A stretch of DNA of 64,000 nucleotides from Clostridiisalibacter paucivorans DSM 22131 (GCF_000620125.1 NZ_JHVL01000001.1:124001-188000), one strand, 5' to 3'; positions 18,781-28,517 are shown, numbered from the stretch's first letter. Notes: generated by a model from the letters alone, not told the origin. Translations and numbers: made by a program.

Positions 18781-19926
18781 TCATTCCTTTATAAATATTG
18801 ATGCTACAAAAGCAGTTATAGGTATAGTAAATATGAGTCCTATACTTCCTGCCAACGCCCTTACTACCTCAGATGCTATCATATCTCTATTTATTATCTC
18901 TGTAAAATAAAAATCATGGGCCATAAATAAAAGCATCATGTGGAGGGCTCCACCTGTATATGCCAATATTAGAGTATTGGACATGGTACCCATAATATCC
19001 TTTCCAATATTCATACCTGACTTTATCAATGACTTCTTATCTATATCAGGATTAGTGATTTTAAGTTCATTCAATGAGGATGCTATAGACATACTTACGT
19101 CCATTACAGCCCCCAATGCCCCTAAAATAATCCCTGAAAATAATATACCCTCGAAATTGAAATTTTCAGCTCCAGGTATAAACATCAGCATTTGAGCCTC
19201 TTCACTTCCTAACCCTGTTAAATTGGCTACATTACTCATAATCCATGTAATTATCCCTGCAACTAGTACCCCACCAGTGGTACCTATTATGGCTGAAAAG
19301 GTCTTTTGATTTATACCACTTATTATCATTAAGGTGATTGTTGTAACTCCTATACATATTAATATGGATATAGCTGTGGCATTATATCCCTTTAGTATCA
19401 TAGGTAATAATATTTTAAATACAGCTAATATAGTAAGTCCCAATGTTATAATGGACTTAATACCCTTCATACCCCCAACAATTATCAATAGAAGTACAAA
19501 AAATATTCCTAAATAAACAAGATATTTATCCCTTGCTATATCACTAATATATCCATTAATTATATTTCCCTCTGTATCCTGCTCAAGATATAATAAAACT
19601 TTGTCTCCTTCTTCAACATTTATATTATATGCCAACATATCATCTATCATATTTTCTACATGTAATATTTCTCCTTTATGATCCCCTGTAAGAATCTCAA
19701 CTTTAACATTTTGAATAATAGTTGTACTATTATCTCCAAAAAAACCTTCTTCTGCAGTCTCTTCCGAAACCATCTCTATAACTTTTCCCCTAACTGGTTT
19801 AGGCTTTTCCAAATCCTCTTCTACTAATGTATCTTCAGCAAATACAATACTTGAAACACTAACAAATGTAAGTGTAAATACTATCATCATCATAAATATA
19901 TTTTTATATATATTTGAGTTCCTCAT
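18781..19926 (-). CDS. YibE/F-like multi-pass membrane protein
   Basis: The 381 aa have an N-terminal signal or anchor (about 10-30), an extracytoplasmic part (about 31-125, with a beta-rich VLTGDHKGEI-like motif, here VEILTGDHKGEILHVENM) and seven or eight membrane helices (about 130-381). The membrane part holds GGMKGIKSIITLGL and LGALGAVMDVSMSIASSLNEL, which fit the YibE/F family of unknown function. It sits between the ferredoxin and the methylase genes. Confidence 0.85.
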   Translation of the reverse strand: MRNSNIYKNIFMMMIVFTLTFVSVSSIVFAEDTLVEEDLEKPKPVRGKVIEMVSEETAEEGFFGDNSTTIIQNVKVEILTGDHKGEILHVENMIDDMLAYNINVEEGDKVLLYLEQDTEGNIINGYISDIARDKYLVYLGIFFVLLLIIVGGMKGIKSIITLGLTILAVFKILLPMILKGYNATAISILICIGVTTITLMIISGINQKTFSAIIGTTGGVLVAGIITWIMSNVANLTGLGSEEAQMLMFIPGAENFNFEGILFSGIILGALGAVMDVSMSIASSLNELKITNPDIDKKSLIKSGMNIGKDIMGTMSNTLILAYTGGALHMMLLFMAHDFYFTEIINRDMIASEVVRALAGSIGLIFTIPITAFVASIFIKE

Positions 19927-19985
19927 CTATAAACACATCCTTGCCATTATTTCAGTAAATATACATTACTTATGTTATAAAAAAA

Positions 19986-20002
19986 GATCCCTCTAGGGAC
20001 CT
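19986..20002 (-). terminator. terminator after the ferredoxin gene
   Basis: On minus, the GGTCCCT/AGGGATC stem is followed by TTTTTTTT. Confidence 0.8.
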
Positions 20003-20026
20003 TTTTTTATGTATTCCATATAGTTT

Positions 20027-20197
20027 TTACTCTGGTTGAGGTGCATCTACTGGACAAACATTCGCACACGCCCCACAATCAATGCAAGCACCTGCATCAA
20101 TTACATATTTATCGTCTCCTGCACTAATAGCATTTACTGGACATTCTGATTCACAAGCCCCACAGCTAATACAAGCTTCTGTGATTTTATAAGCCAT
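20027..20197 (-). CDS. 2[4Fe-4S] ferredoxin
   Basis: The 56-aa clostridial-type ferredoxin has two cluster motifs, [16 protein letters not shown] and [16 protein letters not shown]. The ATG at 20197 follows AAGGAGGTGAACATA; the 7-codon extension upstream lacks a site. It carries low-potential electrons, for example for the oxidoreductase encoded at 31.6-34.7 kb. It is monocistronic (own terminator) and sits between yaaT and the YibE/F gene, where Bacillus has yabA. Confidence 0.95.
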   Translation of the reverse strand: MAYKITEACISCGACESECPVNAISAGDDKYVIDAGACIDCGACANVCPVDAPQPE

Positions 20198-20290
20198 TAT
20201 GTTCACCTCCTTAAGCAAACATTAAGTATAATTCCTTTATATTTTAACATTTATTAGTGGTTAATAAAAGCATTTTTATTAAATTTAATA

Positions 20291-21106
20291 CTATTTATTT
20301 AAAATGTCCACCTCTTCAAGCTTAAAAGACTTTATTTCTTCTGTATCATCATTTAACCTTATTTTTAGTTTCAATGTCTCCAACAATGTATTAGTTCCCA
20401 TTACTATACCTTCTCCATATTCAGTCATCACTTTACTCCCTACTTCAGGCATTTTGCCCAAAGACTCTTCATATGCCTGATGTTCATATTTAAGACAACA
20501 CATAAGCCTTCCGCATATGCCAGATATCTTTGTTGGATTCAATGAAAGATTTTGCTCCTTAGCCATCTTTATGGAAACTGGGTCAAAATCTCCTAAAAAG
20601 CTACTACAACATAGACCTCTTCCACAAGGTCCCAATCCTCCAATCATTTTAGCCTCGTCCCTTACTCCTATCTGTCTTAACTCTATCCTAGTTCTAAATA
20701 TAGATGCAAGGTCCTTTACTAATTCTCTAAAATCAACTCTGCCATCAGCAGTAAAATAAAATATTACTTTATTATTGTCAAAGGTATATTCCACATCTAT
20801 AAGCTTCATCTCCAGTTTATGTTGTTCAATCTTCTTTAAGCATATATCAAAGGCCTCTACCTCTTTGGTCTTGTTTTCCTTATTCTTTTGCACATCTTCT
20901 TCAGTAGCTACTCTCAATACATCTTTAAGAGGGGCTACAATCTCTTCTTCTTTTATATTTTTAGGCCCTACTACTACTTGACCATATTCTATTCCTCTAG
21001 CAGTTTCTACTATAACATCATCATTAGGATTTATATCAATACCCGCAGGACTGAAATAATATATCTTACCCGCCTTTTTAAACCTTACTCCTACTACTTC
21101 TACCAT
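20291..21106 (-). CDS. yaaT: PSP1-domain stage 0 sporulation protein YaaT
   Basis: The 271 aa are PSP1-type, with VVVGPKNI, the Cys-rich GGLGPCGRGLCCSSFLGDF and KISGICGRLMCCLKYE (about 178-225). In Bacillus YaaT (RicT) forms the Y-complex with YlbF and YmcA, which carries Fe-S clusters and affects Spo0A phosphorylation and mRNA maturation. The four Cys pairs needed for that are present. It overlaps holB by 7 nt. Confidence 0.94.
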   Translation of the reverse strand: MVEVVGVRFKKAGKIYYFSPAGIDINPNDDVIVETARGIEYGQVVVGPKNIKEEEIVAPLKDVLRVATEEDVQKNKENKTKEVEAFDICLKKIEQHKLEMKLIDVEYTFDNNKVIFYFTADGRVDFRELVKDLASIFRTRIELRQIGVRDEAKMIGGLGPCGRGLCCSSFLGDFDPVSIKMAKEQNLSLNPTKISGICGRLMCCLKYEHQAYEESLGKMPEVGSKVMTEYGEGIVMGTNTLLETLKLKIRLNDDTEEIKSFKLEEVDILNK

Positions 21107-22092
21107 ATATTTTTTACCTCCTGTATTTTCAAAAGCATAGTTTCAATTGCCAACTGAAAACTTATATTTGATTTTATGTCTTCCTTTGTAGCTGTTATTG
21201 TATCTATTATATCATATATGCTTTCCACAGATATAGTATTTCCATAGTAGTTAAGCTTATCCAATTTATCTCTATTTATTATTAATTCTTGATGACCATC
21301 TGACTTAATTAAAAGTAAATCTCTAAACCATAGAAGTAATATATCTAAAATCTCCCCTATTTCCTCTTTTTTATCTTGGAAAAAATCACTCCGAGTAAAT
21401 ACCTTTATCTTATCTCCATCCATAATCTCCATAATTATACTTAGCGTATCTTCCCTGAGGGTTTTAAAATATTCCGATTGTACCAATTTTATAGCTCTTC
21501 CCACTAACCCATGGGAAAATGCAGTTAATATTAATGCATTTTCTTTAGAAATATCATAATTCTTGACAAGCATATCTATAATCATATCATTATTTACAGG
21601 GCTGAATCTTATAAGCTGTGACCTAGATAATATAGTAGGCAACATATCTCCACTATTTTTACAAATTATAATTATTATTACGTAGTTGGGAGGTTCTTCT
21701 AATGTCTTTAAAAACTTATTTTGTGCAGTTAATGTCATCTTATCTCCATCTTCTAATATAAATATCTTTCTCTTACCTTCATAGGGTTTTGTCATTATCT
21801 CTTTTTGTAATAGCTCTATTTTATCTTTTTTAAAAGAATTCCCCTCTGGATTTATAATATAAAAGTCAGGATGATTTTCTGTATCAAATTTTAAGCAGGA
21901 AGGGCATCTATTACAAGGTGCCTCTCCTGCTTTCTCACATAGAAGGGTCTTTCCTAAAACCTTTGCCATCATCTTTTTTCCTGAACCCCTTGGTCCTTCA
22001 AATATATAACTGTGGGATATATTTCCAGTTTTTATGGCGCTTTTAAAACTTTTTTTGATCATATCATGACCAAGTATATCTTCAAAATCCAT
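21100..22092 (-). CDS. holB: DNA polymerase III delta' subunit
   Basis: Delta' is the rigid clamp-loader subunit. The 330 aa have a Walker A-like GPRGSGKK (34-41), a zinc module CEKAGEAPCNRCPSC (about 53-67) and the LSRSQLIRF sensor region. It overlaps yaaT by 7 nt. The neighbours tmk, yaaQ, yaaR and yaaT give the classical Firmicute cluster. Confidence 0.95.
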   Translation of the reverse strand: MDFEDILGHDMIKKSFKSAIKTGNISHSYIFEGPRGSGKKMMAKVLGKTLLCEKAGEAPCNRCPSCLKFDTENHPDFYIINPEGNSFKKDKIELLQKEIMTKPYEGKRKIFILEDGDKMTLTAQNKFLKTLEEPPNYVIIIIICKNSGDMLPTILSRSQLIRFSPVNNDMIIDMLVKNYDISKENALILTAFSHGLVGRAIKLVQSEYFKTLREDTLSIIMEIMDGDKIKVFTRSDFFQDKKEEIGEILDILLLWFRDLLLIKSDGHQELIINRDKLDKLNYYGNTISVESIYDIIDTITATKEDIKSNISFQLAIETMLLKIQEVKNIW

Positions 22093-22131
22093 ATTTATCC
22101 TCCCTATTGTGAGTCTCTATTGAGTACTAAA

Positions 22132-22584
22132 TCACATATATATATCCAATATAAGTCCTCTAATATCATCTAATCTCTTCAATATCTTTATATTATCCTT
22201 CTCTTTTTGTAATACGTCTTTCGTTAATTCTTCTAACTCTGTATTCACTTTTTTTATTATGCCATATACCCTATGTCTGCCCCTTCGGTCCAGGAAATTA
22301 TTCTTGCTGAACTTCACCATATTATCTACTGATTCCTTCATAAATTCCGATATAAGTTTTTTATATACTACTACTTCTTTTATATCCACATTCTTAGATA
22401 TCCTAGCAGCTTGTTTATCTATTCTATCTAATAATGTATTCAATCTTTCTTTGGCACTCATTCCTTTCATAGAGTCTAATTTATCCATGAAAGTTTTGTT
22501 ATTAACTCTTGTATTGATTGCCTTTTCAGTGGACTTTACATCTATACCCTTAGATGTATTATTTAAAATATCATTTATTTTCAT
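22132..22584 (-). CDS. yaaR: YaaR/DUF327 family protein
   Basis: The 150-aa helical protein is of the YaaR family: SMKGMSAKERLNTLLDRIDKQ and VVYKKLISEFMKESVDNMVKFSK, with a coiled-coil-prone C-terminus. Function is unknown; the gene is conserved between yaaQ and holB, and here 12 nt after yaaQ. Confidence 0.92.
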   Translation of the reverse strand: MKINDILNNTSKGIDVKSTEKAINTRVNNKTFMDKLDSMKGMSAKERLNTLLDRIDKQAARISKNVDIKEVVVYKKLISEFMKESVDNMVKFSKNNFLDRRGRHRVYGIIKKVNTELEELTKDVLQKEKDNIKILKRLDDIRGLILDIYM

Positions 22585-22596
22585 AATATCTCCCTC

Positions 22597-22926
22597 TTAT
22601 ACCTTTTGAAATTGATCTACATCCAATACAAATATAGTAGCGCCTCCGACTTGCACTTCAACGGGATATGGCATATATACCCCTGATGACCATGTAGTAG
22701 GCGCTGGAGATGTAGTTAATTGAGTTCTCGTTTGACATAAATCGCTTATGATTTCAATCACATAATCTACCTTTGCCTTCTCTACCCCTATAAGAAGAGT
22801 AGTATTTCCTGCCCTTAGGAATCCCCCTGTTGATGCCAATTTTGTTACACCAAATCCTTCTTTCATAAGTCTATCTACTAATTTTGGGGCATCTTCATCT
22901 TGAACAATCGAAATAACAAGTTTCAT
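22597..22926 (-). CDS. darA: PII-like cyclic-di-AMP receptor DarA (YaaQ)
   Basis: The 109-aa PII-like trimer protein binds c-di-AMP in Bacillus (DarA/YaaQ). Visible are VISIVQDEDAPKLVDRLMKEGF, TKLASTGGFLRAGNTTLL (the nucleotide-binding B-loop region) and a C-terminal PVEVQVGGATIFVLDVDQF. It lies 37 nt after tmk, in conserved order. Output partners are not known. Confidence 0.94.
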   Translation of the reverse strand: MKLVISIVQDEDAPKLVDRLMKEGFGVTKLASTGGFLRAGNTTLLIGVEKAKVDYVIEIISDLCQTRTQLTTSPAPTTWSSGVYMPYPVEVQVGGATIFVLDVDQFQKV

Positions 22927-22963
22927 ACTAACCCTCTCCTTTCCTTTATATAGAATATAGAGC

Positions 22964-23590
22964 TTAAGAACGTGTTAAAATGCTATCTATAACACCTTTA
23001 ATTTCGTTAAATATAGTATTTATACTATTGGTTGCATCTATGGATATTATCTCATTTGGATACATCTCTTTAAGTTTTAAATACCCATTATAAACTTTCT
23101 TATGAAATAAAATATCTTCTCTTTCTAATCTATCACCTTTATTATTTCTTCTTTTTCTCTTTAATGCTATCTCTGGTGATATATCAAAAAATAATGTCAC
23201 ATCAGGTTTAATGCCTTGGATGGCAAATTGATTTATATTATTTACCTCCTCTATACCAATGCCTCTAGCTATACCTTGATAAACAAGACTAGAGTGAACA
23301 AACCTATCACATATAACTATTGTCCCCTTTTCTAAGGCAGGTTTGATTTTTTCTGATACATGTTGTGCCCTAGATGCCGCATACAATAGAGCCTCCGTTT
23401 CATATGACATCTTTGTATTTCTTTTATCAAGAATGATTTTTCTTATATATTCACCTATATTAGTTCCTCCTGGTTCTCTAGTAAACAATACATTATATCC
23501 CTTTTCATTAAGATAATGCGATAATTTCTTTATCTGAGTGCTTTTCCCCGAACCATCTGGACCTTCTATAGTAATAAATATGCCTCTCAA
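22964..23590 (-). CDS. tmk: thymidylate kinase
   Basis: Tmk phosphorylates dTMP to dTDP. The 208 aa show the P-loop EGPDGSGKST (8-17), TREPGGT, VICDRFVHSSLVYQG with the DRx motif, and the LID RKRRNNKGDRLE. It is preceded by the YaaO-type decarboxylase gene (23-nt gap), as in Bacillus. Confidence 0.96.
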   Translation of the reverse strand: MRGIFITIEGPDGSGKSTQIKKLSHYLNEKGYNVLFTREPGGTNIGEYIRKIILDKRNTKMSYETEALLYAASRAQHVSEKIKPALEKGTIVICDRFVHSSLVYQGIARGIGIEEVNNINQFAIQGIKPDVTLFFDISPEIALKRKRRNNKGDRLEREDILFHKKVYNGYLKLKEMYPNEIISIDATNSINTIFNEIKGVIDSILTRS

Positions 23591-23613
23591 ATTATTTCAT
23601 CCCCTTTTACATA

Positions 23614-25038
23614 TTATATTATAATGGCTATTTCATTTTTGTCTTCTAATCCCATAATTTCAATACCAGCATGAATTAATTCTGTTATATATTCTACTAT
23701 CTCATAGGTTATTCTTTCGCCAGGGAGTAAAATTGGAACACCTGGAGGATATGGAATTATATAATCACCTGATATACAGCCTATGGATTGATTCAAGACA
23801 GTAAATTTTTTTTGTTTCTCCACAGCTTCATATATACTCATATCGCTTATATTTCTATTAAATATATTGACCTTTAGGTTATCAGTTTTCTTAGAATCTT
23901 TATCTCTAGATTGAAATATATCCTTTAATGCATTCTTCAAGATATCTAAATCCAAAACATCATCCATAACACTTAATATCGAAAGTATATAATATTTATC
24001 GGCCATTTCTATTTGTATGTTATAGTTTTCTCTAAGAATTCTCTCTAACTCTCTTCCCTGTAACCCTTTATCTATTCCACTTACCAATAATTTTGTAATA
24101 TCAAAGTCAACCGCATATCTCTTATCTATATCTTCTGTATCAAAGAGCTTTATTCCTTCAATAAATTTTAATTTTGACTTCATTACATATATATTATCGA
24201 TTATCTTATCTAATCTTTTATATCCTTCATCTTCCATATAACTCCTAGCAAAATCTAATGAAGCCATTAGCATATATGATGGACTTGTGGTTTGAAATAA
24301 ATCCATCTTAGTTTTAAGATTCCATCTATCTATATTATCCGTTCCCAAATGTACCATAGAACTTTGAGTAAATGCAGGTAATGTCTTATGGGTACTTTGG
24401 ATTACTATATCTGCTCCCGCACTTAGAGATGACATAGGTAGTTTTCTGCTAAATGTCAAATGACTTCCATGGGCTTCATCTACTATAATTATTCTATTAT
24501 GCCTATGTACTATATCAACTATCTTTTTTATATCTATACATATCCCATAATATGATGGATATGTTATAACTACTGCCTTTATTTCTTTGTCCTTATTGAG
24601 AATTTTATCTATATCTTCAGGATCTATTCCCATAACCATATGTTTATTATTATCATATTTTGGAAAAATATATTCTAAATTCAATCTTCCCAGTATAGCA
24701 GCATTATATACAGATCTATGACAATCTCTTTGCACAAGTATCTTGTCTCCACTATTTGTTACCGATGTTATAGCCCCATATATGCCACCGGTAGTGCCAT
24801 TTACAGAAAAGAATGTTTCCTTGGCACCAAAGGCCTTAGCTGCCATAGCTTGGGCATCTTTTATGATATCCTTGGGATTATGTAAGTTATCTGTTCCTTC
24901 CACCTCAGTTACATCGATATAGGGCAATATCTTATCCCAATTAATCCCAATATTCTTCCCTTTATGTCCGGGCATATGAAACCTAGCCTGTATTTCTTTA
25001 TTATATTTCAATAGCCCCTCAACCAATGGCATACTCAT
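23614..25038 (-). CDS. Orn/Lys/Arg decarboxylase family protein (YaaO-type)
   Basis: The 474-aa PLP-dependent fold I decarboxylase has ARFHMPGHKG, GTTGGIYGAI, DEAHGSHLTF and the PLP lysine in QSTHKTLPAFTQ (about 218). The short form lacks the wing domain of inducible enterobacterial enzymes. The substrate (arginine, lysine or ornithine) cannot be read from sequence; YaaO in Bacillus is similar. The upstream 170 nt contain a dispersed repeat. Confidence 0.92.
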   Translation of the reverse strand: MSMPLVEGLLKYNKEIQARFHMPGHKGKNIGINWDKILPYIDVTEVEGTDNLHNPKDIIKDAQAMAAKAFGAKETFFSVNGTTGGIYGAITSVTNSGDKILVQRDCHRSVYNAAILGRLNLEYIFPKYDNNKHMVMGIDPEDIDKILNKDKEIKAVVITYPSYYGICIDIKKIVDIVHRHNRIIIVDEAHGSHLTFSRKLPMSSLSAGADIVIQSTHKTLPAFTQSSMVHLGTDNIDRWNLKTKMDLFQTTSPSYMLMASLDFARSYMEDEGYKRLDKIIDNIYVMKSKLKFIEGIKLFDTEDIDKRYAVDFDITKLLVSGIDKGLQGRELERILRENYNIQIEMADKYYILSILSVMDDVLDLDILKNALKDIFQSRDKDSKKTDNLKVNIFNRNISDMSIYEAVEKQKKFTVLNQSIGCISGDYIIPYPPGVPILLPGERITYEIVEYITELIHAGIEIMGLEDKNEIAIII

Positions 25039-25097
25039 ATATCATATACTCCTTCCTTTGACTATAATTATAGAACAATTATATCATAGATAACAAA

Positions 25098-25193
25098 AAA
25101 GTTAGTAGCTAACTATCAGCAATTAATAGTTCGATGTAAACTCTAGAATCCTCACCATCAACTACTAACTACTAGCTACTAACTACTAACTTT
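25098..25193. repeat. dispersed TTAGTAGTTAG inverted repeat, copy 2
   Basis: The left arm is AAAGTTAGTAGCTAACTATC, the centre TCGATGTAAACTCTAGAATCC is diverged, and the right arm is CATCAACTACTAACTACTAG continued by CTACTAACTACTAACTTT. It fills the gap between the DUF2325 gene and the YaaO gene. Confidence 0.75.
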
Positions 25194-25208
25194 ATTATAC
25201 TTTATCAT

Positions 25209-25490
25209 TCAACTAGTTATTTCTTCTAACGCCAGTTTCAATGTATTTAAACTACTATTGTGAACCCTCATCTTGGGTATCTTTTTCTTCTTAGATACTT
25301 TAAGGGCTATGTCAGTCAATCTATGGGATACAACATCAGTAAATATCAATATATAATCAGGATCTCCTATCTTTCTATGGAGATTTTTTTCAAGCTTAGT
25401 AAATACCTTTGTTCTACATCCATAGTCTTTTCCAGTATTTTTATATATCTTTTCCATTCTCTCATGTCCCCCGACTAAAACAACACTCAT
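25209..25490 (-). CDS. DUF2325 protein
   Basis: The 93 aa match DUF2325 (VVLVGGHERMEKIYKNTGKDYGC, IFTDVVSHRL, KVSKKKKIPKMRVHNSSLNTL). The fold is Rossmann-like, and the family is of unknown function and often found in Firmicutes near metal or redox genes. It lies 21 nt downstream of the HD-GYP gene, probably in one transcript. Confidence 0.88.
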   Translation of the reverse strand: MSVVLVGGHERMEKIYKNTGKDYGCRTKVFTKLEKNLHRKIGDPDYILIFTDVVSHRLTDIALKVSKKKKIPKMRVHNSSLNTLKLALEEITS

Positions 25491-25511
25491 GATATCCTCC
25501 TTTCATATATT

Positions 25512-26129
25512 TTAATATGCTACTTTTTTCCACTTATCCCAATTAGATAATGTCTTTTCTACTAAATAAGGATCGAACTGAGTACCTGCATTTATCTCTA
25601 TTTCCCTTTTACATTGTTCCCATGGTATAGGCATCCTATATGGCCTTTGGGATCTCATTGCATCTATGGTATCAAAGATTGCTATTATCCTGCTTCCAAA
25701 GGGTATATCTTCCCCACTTATTCCATGGGGATACCCCTTTCCATCCCATCTCTCATGATGGTGTAATACTATATTAGATATGTCCTTTAGAACCCACGAT
25801 TTAGATAAGATATCGCTGCTAATCTTTGGATGTTTTTTTATCCACTCCCATTCAATAGCATTTAATTTGCCTTTTTTTCTGAGTATATAATCAGGAATTC
25901 CTATTTTACCTATATCATGTAAATGGGCTGCAATATGAATTTTTTCTAACTCTTTTCCAGTTAATCCTATGCTTTTTTCAAACTCATATACCATATCTGC
26001 TACTCTTACAGAATGTCCCTTTGTATATATATCTTTAGCCTCCAATGCCTCGGTTAAACATTCTATAATATCGTGATACATCATTATATTGATTTTATTT
26101 CTTGTCATTTCTTTAGTTATTTCTACCAT
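25512..26129 (-). CDS. HD-GYP domain phosphohydrolase
   Basis: The 205 aa are a stand-alone HD-GYP domain: HSVRVADM, HDIGKIGIPDYIL, HHERWDGKGYPHG and DTIDAMRSQRPYR, so metal ligands and the GYP triad are intact. It would hydrolyse cyclic-di-GMP or a related dinucleotide in the cytosol. There is no receiver or sensor domain. A PilZ gene at 31253 could be a c-di-GMP target. The ATG follows GGAGGTATCCC. Confidence 0.9.
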   Translation of the reverse strand: MVEITKEMTRNKINIMMYHDIIECLTEALEAKDIYTKGHSVRVADMVYEFEKSIGLTGKELEKIHIAAHLHDIGKIGIPDYILRKKGKLNAIEWEWIKKHPKISSDILSKSWVLKDISNIVLHHHERWDGKGYPHGISGEDIPFGSRIIAIFDTIDAMRSQRPYRMPIPWEQCKREIEINAGTQFDPYLVEKTLSNWDKWKKVAY

Positions 26130-26159
26130 GGGATACCTCCATGTCAGTCAATATATACT

Positions 26160-28205
26160 CTAAATGCCAATGCCTAATAGCGTTCCCACTTGTACTATCA
26201 AAAATGCCACTGTCCACGCTACAACAAATTGGTATGCCACTGAAAAAATAGTCCATTTCCAAGAGTTTGTTTCTCTCTTAACTACACCTATTACCGCCAC
26301 ACAAGGAGTATAAAGTAGTACAAACACCATAAATGCATATGCAGTAAGCTGACTAAAAGATGCTGCCAATGTAGGTGCAAAACCACCAATATCTCCCTCT
26401 AAAGCTGCTTCAGCTACAACATCCCCTAATCCATAAACTATGGCCATATTACTTATAACTACCTCTTTAGCCAAAAGACCACTCAATAATGACAACGATG
26501 CTTGCCAATCTCCAAATCCTAATGGGGCAAATATAGGAGATATAACTTTACCTATGCTAGCACCAATACTGTTGGATATCTCTGCTGGACCTGAAAAATT
26601 GAATCCAAGTATAAACCATAACACTACACATGCCACAAATATAACTGTACCTGCTTTAAGTATATATGCTTTAAATCTGTCCCATACATGTAATGCTACT
26701 CCCTTTATAGTGGGTATTCTATATGCTGGCAGTTCCATAACAAAAGGTACTGAGTCACCCTTAAATAATGTATTCTTAAATATAAGTCCCATAATTATAG
26801 CCACAAATATACCTAATAAATATAATGAAAATACCACTGTTCCCTCATTGCCTTTAAAAAATGCTGCCGCGAATAGTACATATACAGGTAGCCTTGCACT
26901 ACAAGACATAAATGGAGTTAAAAGTATAGCCGCCAACCTGTCTTTTTCATTCTCTAAAGTCCTAGTTCCCATTATAGCTGGCACTGTACATCCAAATCCT
27001 ATAAGCATAGGAATAAATGCCTTACCATTAAGTCCTATCTTTCTCATAGCTCTATCCATAATAAATGCCACTCTGGCCATATATCCACTGTCTTCAAGGA
27101 TAGATATAAAGAAAAATAATATTAATATATTTGGTAGAAAAGTGAGTACTGCTCCTACCCCTCCTATTATACCGTCAACAATCAGAGATTGAAGCCATTC
27201 TGGAGTTGCTAATGCTTGAAGTGCTGTAGAGGCCCATCCCGATACTGTTTCTCCAAAAAATACATCTATTTTATCTAAATAAATATTTCCTATATTAAAT
27301 GTTGCATAAAAAACAATATACATTAAAAGTGCAAATATGGGTAATCCTAAAAACCTATTTGTAAGTACCTTATCTACTTTATCCGAAGGAGTAAGGCTTT
27401 CAACTTTTGGTCTCTTTATAGATTTACTTATCACATCAGATATGAATTCATATTTAGCTTCTGTAGCCGTCATCTCTAATTCTTCTTTATCTTCTATAGA
27501 AAATTCACTTTCATCTATATCTACTGCATCCATAACTGCTTTATCACCCTCAAGAACTTTGAGAGCCAGCCACCTGGAATTATACTTTCTAGCATTAGGT
27601 AATGTCTCTACCTTCTTTTCAATCTCTGAGATGTTTTTTTCTATATCTTTGCCATAATCTATCTTTGTTGGTTTATACTCCATAGTTCCTTCAGCCAGTG
27701 CAATAGATATTTCCATCAATTCATTTTTACCCTCAGACTTGCTTGCTATCATAGGTACAACAGGAACTCCCAATAAATTAGAAAGTTTCTTTATGTTTAT
27801 TTCATGTTTTCTTTTTTTCACTATATCCATCATATTAAGTGCAACTACAACTGGTTTGCCCAATTCTATCAATTGAAGAGTCAGATATAGATTCCTCTCT
27901 ATATTTGATGCATCAACAATATTTATAACTACATCTGGTCCTTCCTCCACTATGTAATTTCTCGCTATAATCTCTTCCATAGAATATGGTGATAAACTAT
28001 ACGTACCTGGCAAATCGATTACTTTTATTTTATTATCTTTAAACTTTGCCTCTCCTTCTTTCTTTTCAACTGTTACTCCCGGCCAGTTTCCCACATATTG
28101 TCTTGCTCCTGTTAATGCATTAAACAATGTAGTCTTGCCACTATTGGGATTCCCCGCCAATGCAAAACTAGCAGCTCCCTTTGATATAGCACATTGTTCT
28201 GCCAT
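26160..28205 (-). CDS. feoB: ferrous iron transporter B
   Basis: FeoB imports Fe2+. From the ATG at 28205 (681 aa) come a G domain (G1 GNPNSGKTT, G3 DLPGTYSLSPYS, G4 NMMD), a helical spacer, and a membrane part with two Gate motifs (AFIMDRAMRKIGLNGKAFIPMLIGFGCTVPAIMGTRT and the C-terminal LYTPCVAVIGVVKRE). AAGGAGGAGGATATT precedes this ATG; 13 codons of upstream reading frame overlap a Fur box. feoA lies directly upstream. Confidence 0.96.
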   Translation of the reverse strand: MAEQCAISKGAASFALAGNPNSGKTTLFNALTGARQYVGNWPGVTVEKKEGEAKFKDNKIKVIDLPGTYSLSPYSMEEIIARNYIVEEGPDVVINIVDASNIERNLYLTLQLIELGKPVVVALNMMDIVKKRKHEINIKKLSNLLGVPVVPMIASKSEGKNELMEISIALAEGTMEYKPTKIDYGKDIEKNISEIEKKVETLPNARKYNSRWLALKVLEGDKAVMDAVDIDESEFSIEDKEELEMTATEAKYEFISDVISKSIKRPKVESLTPSDKVDKVLTNRFLGLPIFALLMYIVFYATFNIGNIYLDKIDVFFGETVSGWASTALQALATPEWLQSLIVDGIIGGVGAVLTFLPNILILFFFISILEDSGYMARVAFIMDRAMRKIGLNGKAFIPMLIGFGCTVPAIMGTRTLENEKDRLAAILLTPFMSCSARLPVYVLFAAAFFKGNEGTVVFSLYLLGIFVAIIMGLIFKNTLFKGDSVPFVMELPAYRIPTIKGVALHVWDRFKAYILKAGTVIFVACVVLWFILGFNFSGPAEISNSIGASIGKVISPIFAPLGFGDWQASLSLLSGLLAKEVVISNMAIVYGLGDVVAEAALEGDIGGFAPTLAASFSQLTAYAFMVFVLLYTPCVAVIGVVKRETNSWKWTIFSVAYQFVVAWTVAFLIVQVGTLLGIGI

Positions 28206-28223
28206 AATATCCTCCTCCTTTTC

Positions 28224-28242
28224 GATACTGATATTCATTATC
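28224..28242 (-). promoter_or_regulatory. Fur box between feoA and feoB
   Basis: GATACTGATATTCATTATC matches the classical 19-bp Fur box GATAATGATAATCATTATC at 17 positions. It lies in the 56-nt feoA-feoB gap, just upstream of the feoB ribosome site. It suggests a separate Fur control of feoB, or a block to read-through. Confidence 0.7.
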
Positions 28243-28261
28243 ATTTGATGTTCAAAAAAAA

Positions 28262-28486
28262 TTAATCTACCAAAATATTTTGAGCATCATTCTTCCTAAT
28301 ACTTAGATTATATCCCTTGACTTTAATCTCTATTGGATCGCCTAAAGGTGCCACTTTCTCCACGTATATATCAGCGCCCATAGTCATGCCCATATCCATA
28401 AGTCTTTTTTTCAAAGGTCCCTTTACTTTCATAGAGACTATAGAAGCCTTCTCTCCAGGTTTTAATTCTTTCAATGTCCTAACCAT
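28262..28486 (-). CDS. feoA: ferrous iron transport protein A
   Basis: The 74-aa SH3-like protein (MVRTLKELKPGEKASIVSMK, GPLKKRLMDMGMTMGADIYV) modulates FeoB. I take the ATG at 28486 after GGGGGTGTTTAAC; six codons upstream are excluded. It is the first gene of a Fur-controlled feoAB unit. Confidence 0.94.
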   Translation of the reverse strand: MVRTLKELKPGEKASIVSMKVKGPLKKRLMDMGMTMGADIYVEKVAPLGDPIEIKVKGYNLSIRKNDAQNILVD

Positions 28487-28517
28487 GTTAAACACCCCCA
28501 TCAAATATCGTTATATT

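Noticed and set aside
26440-27192. 250-codon open frame on plus
   Set aside because: It is antisense to feoB, low-complexity, without a start site; a shadow of codon bias.
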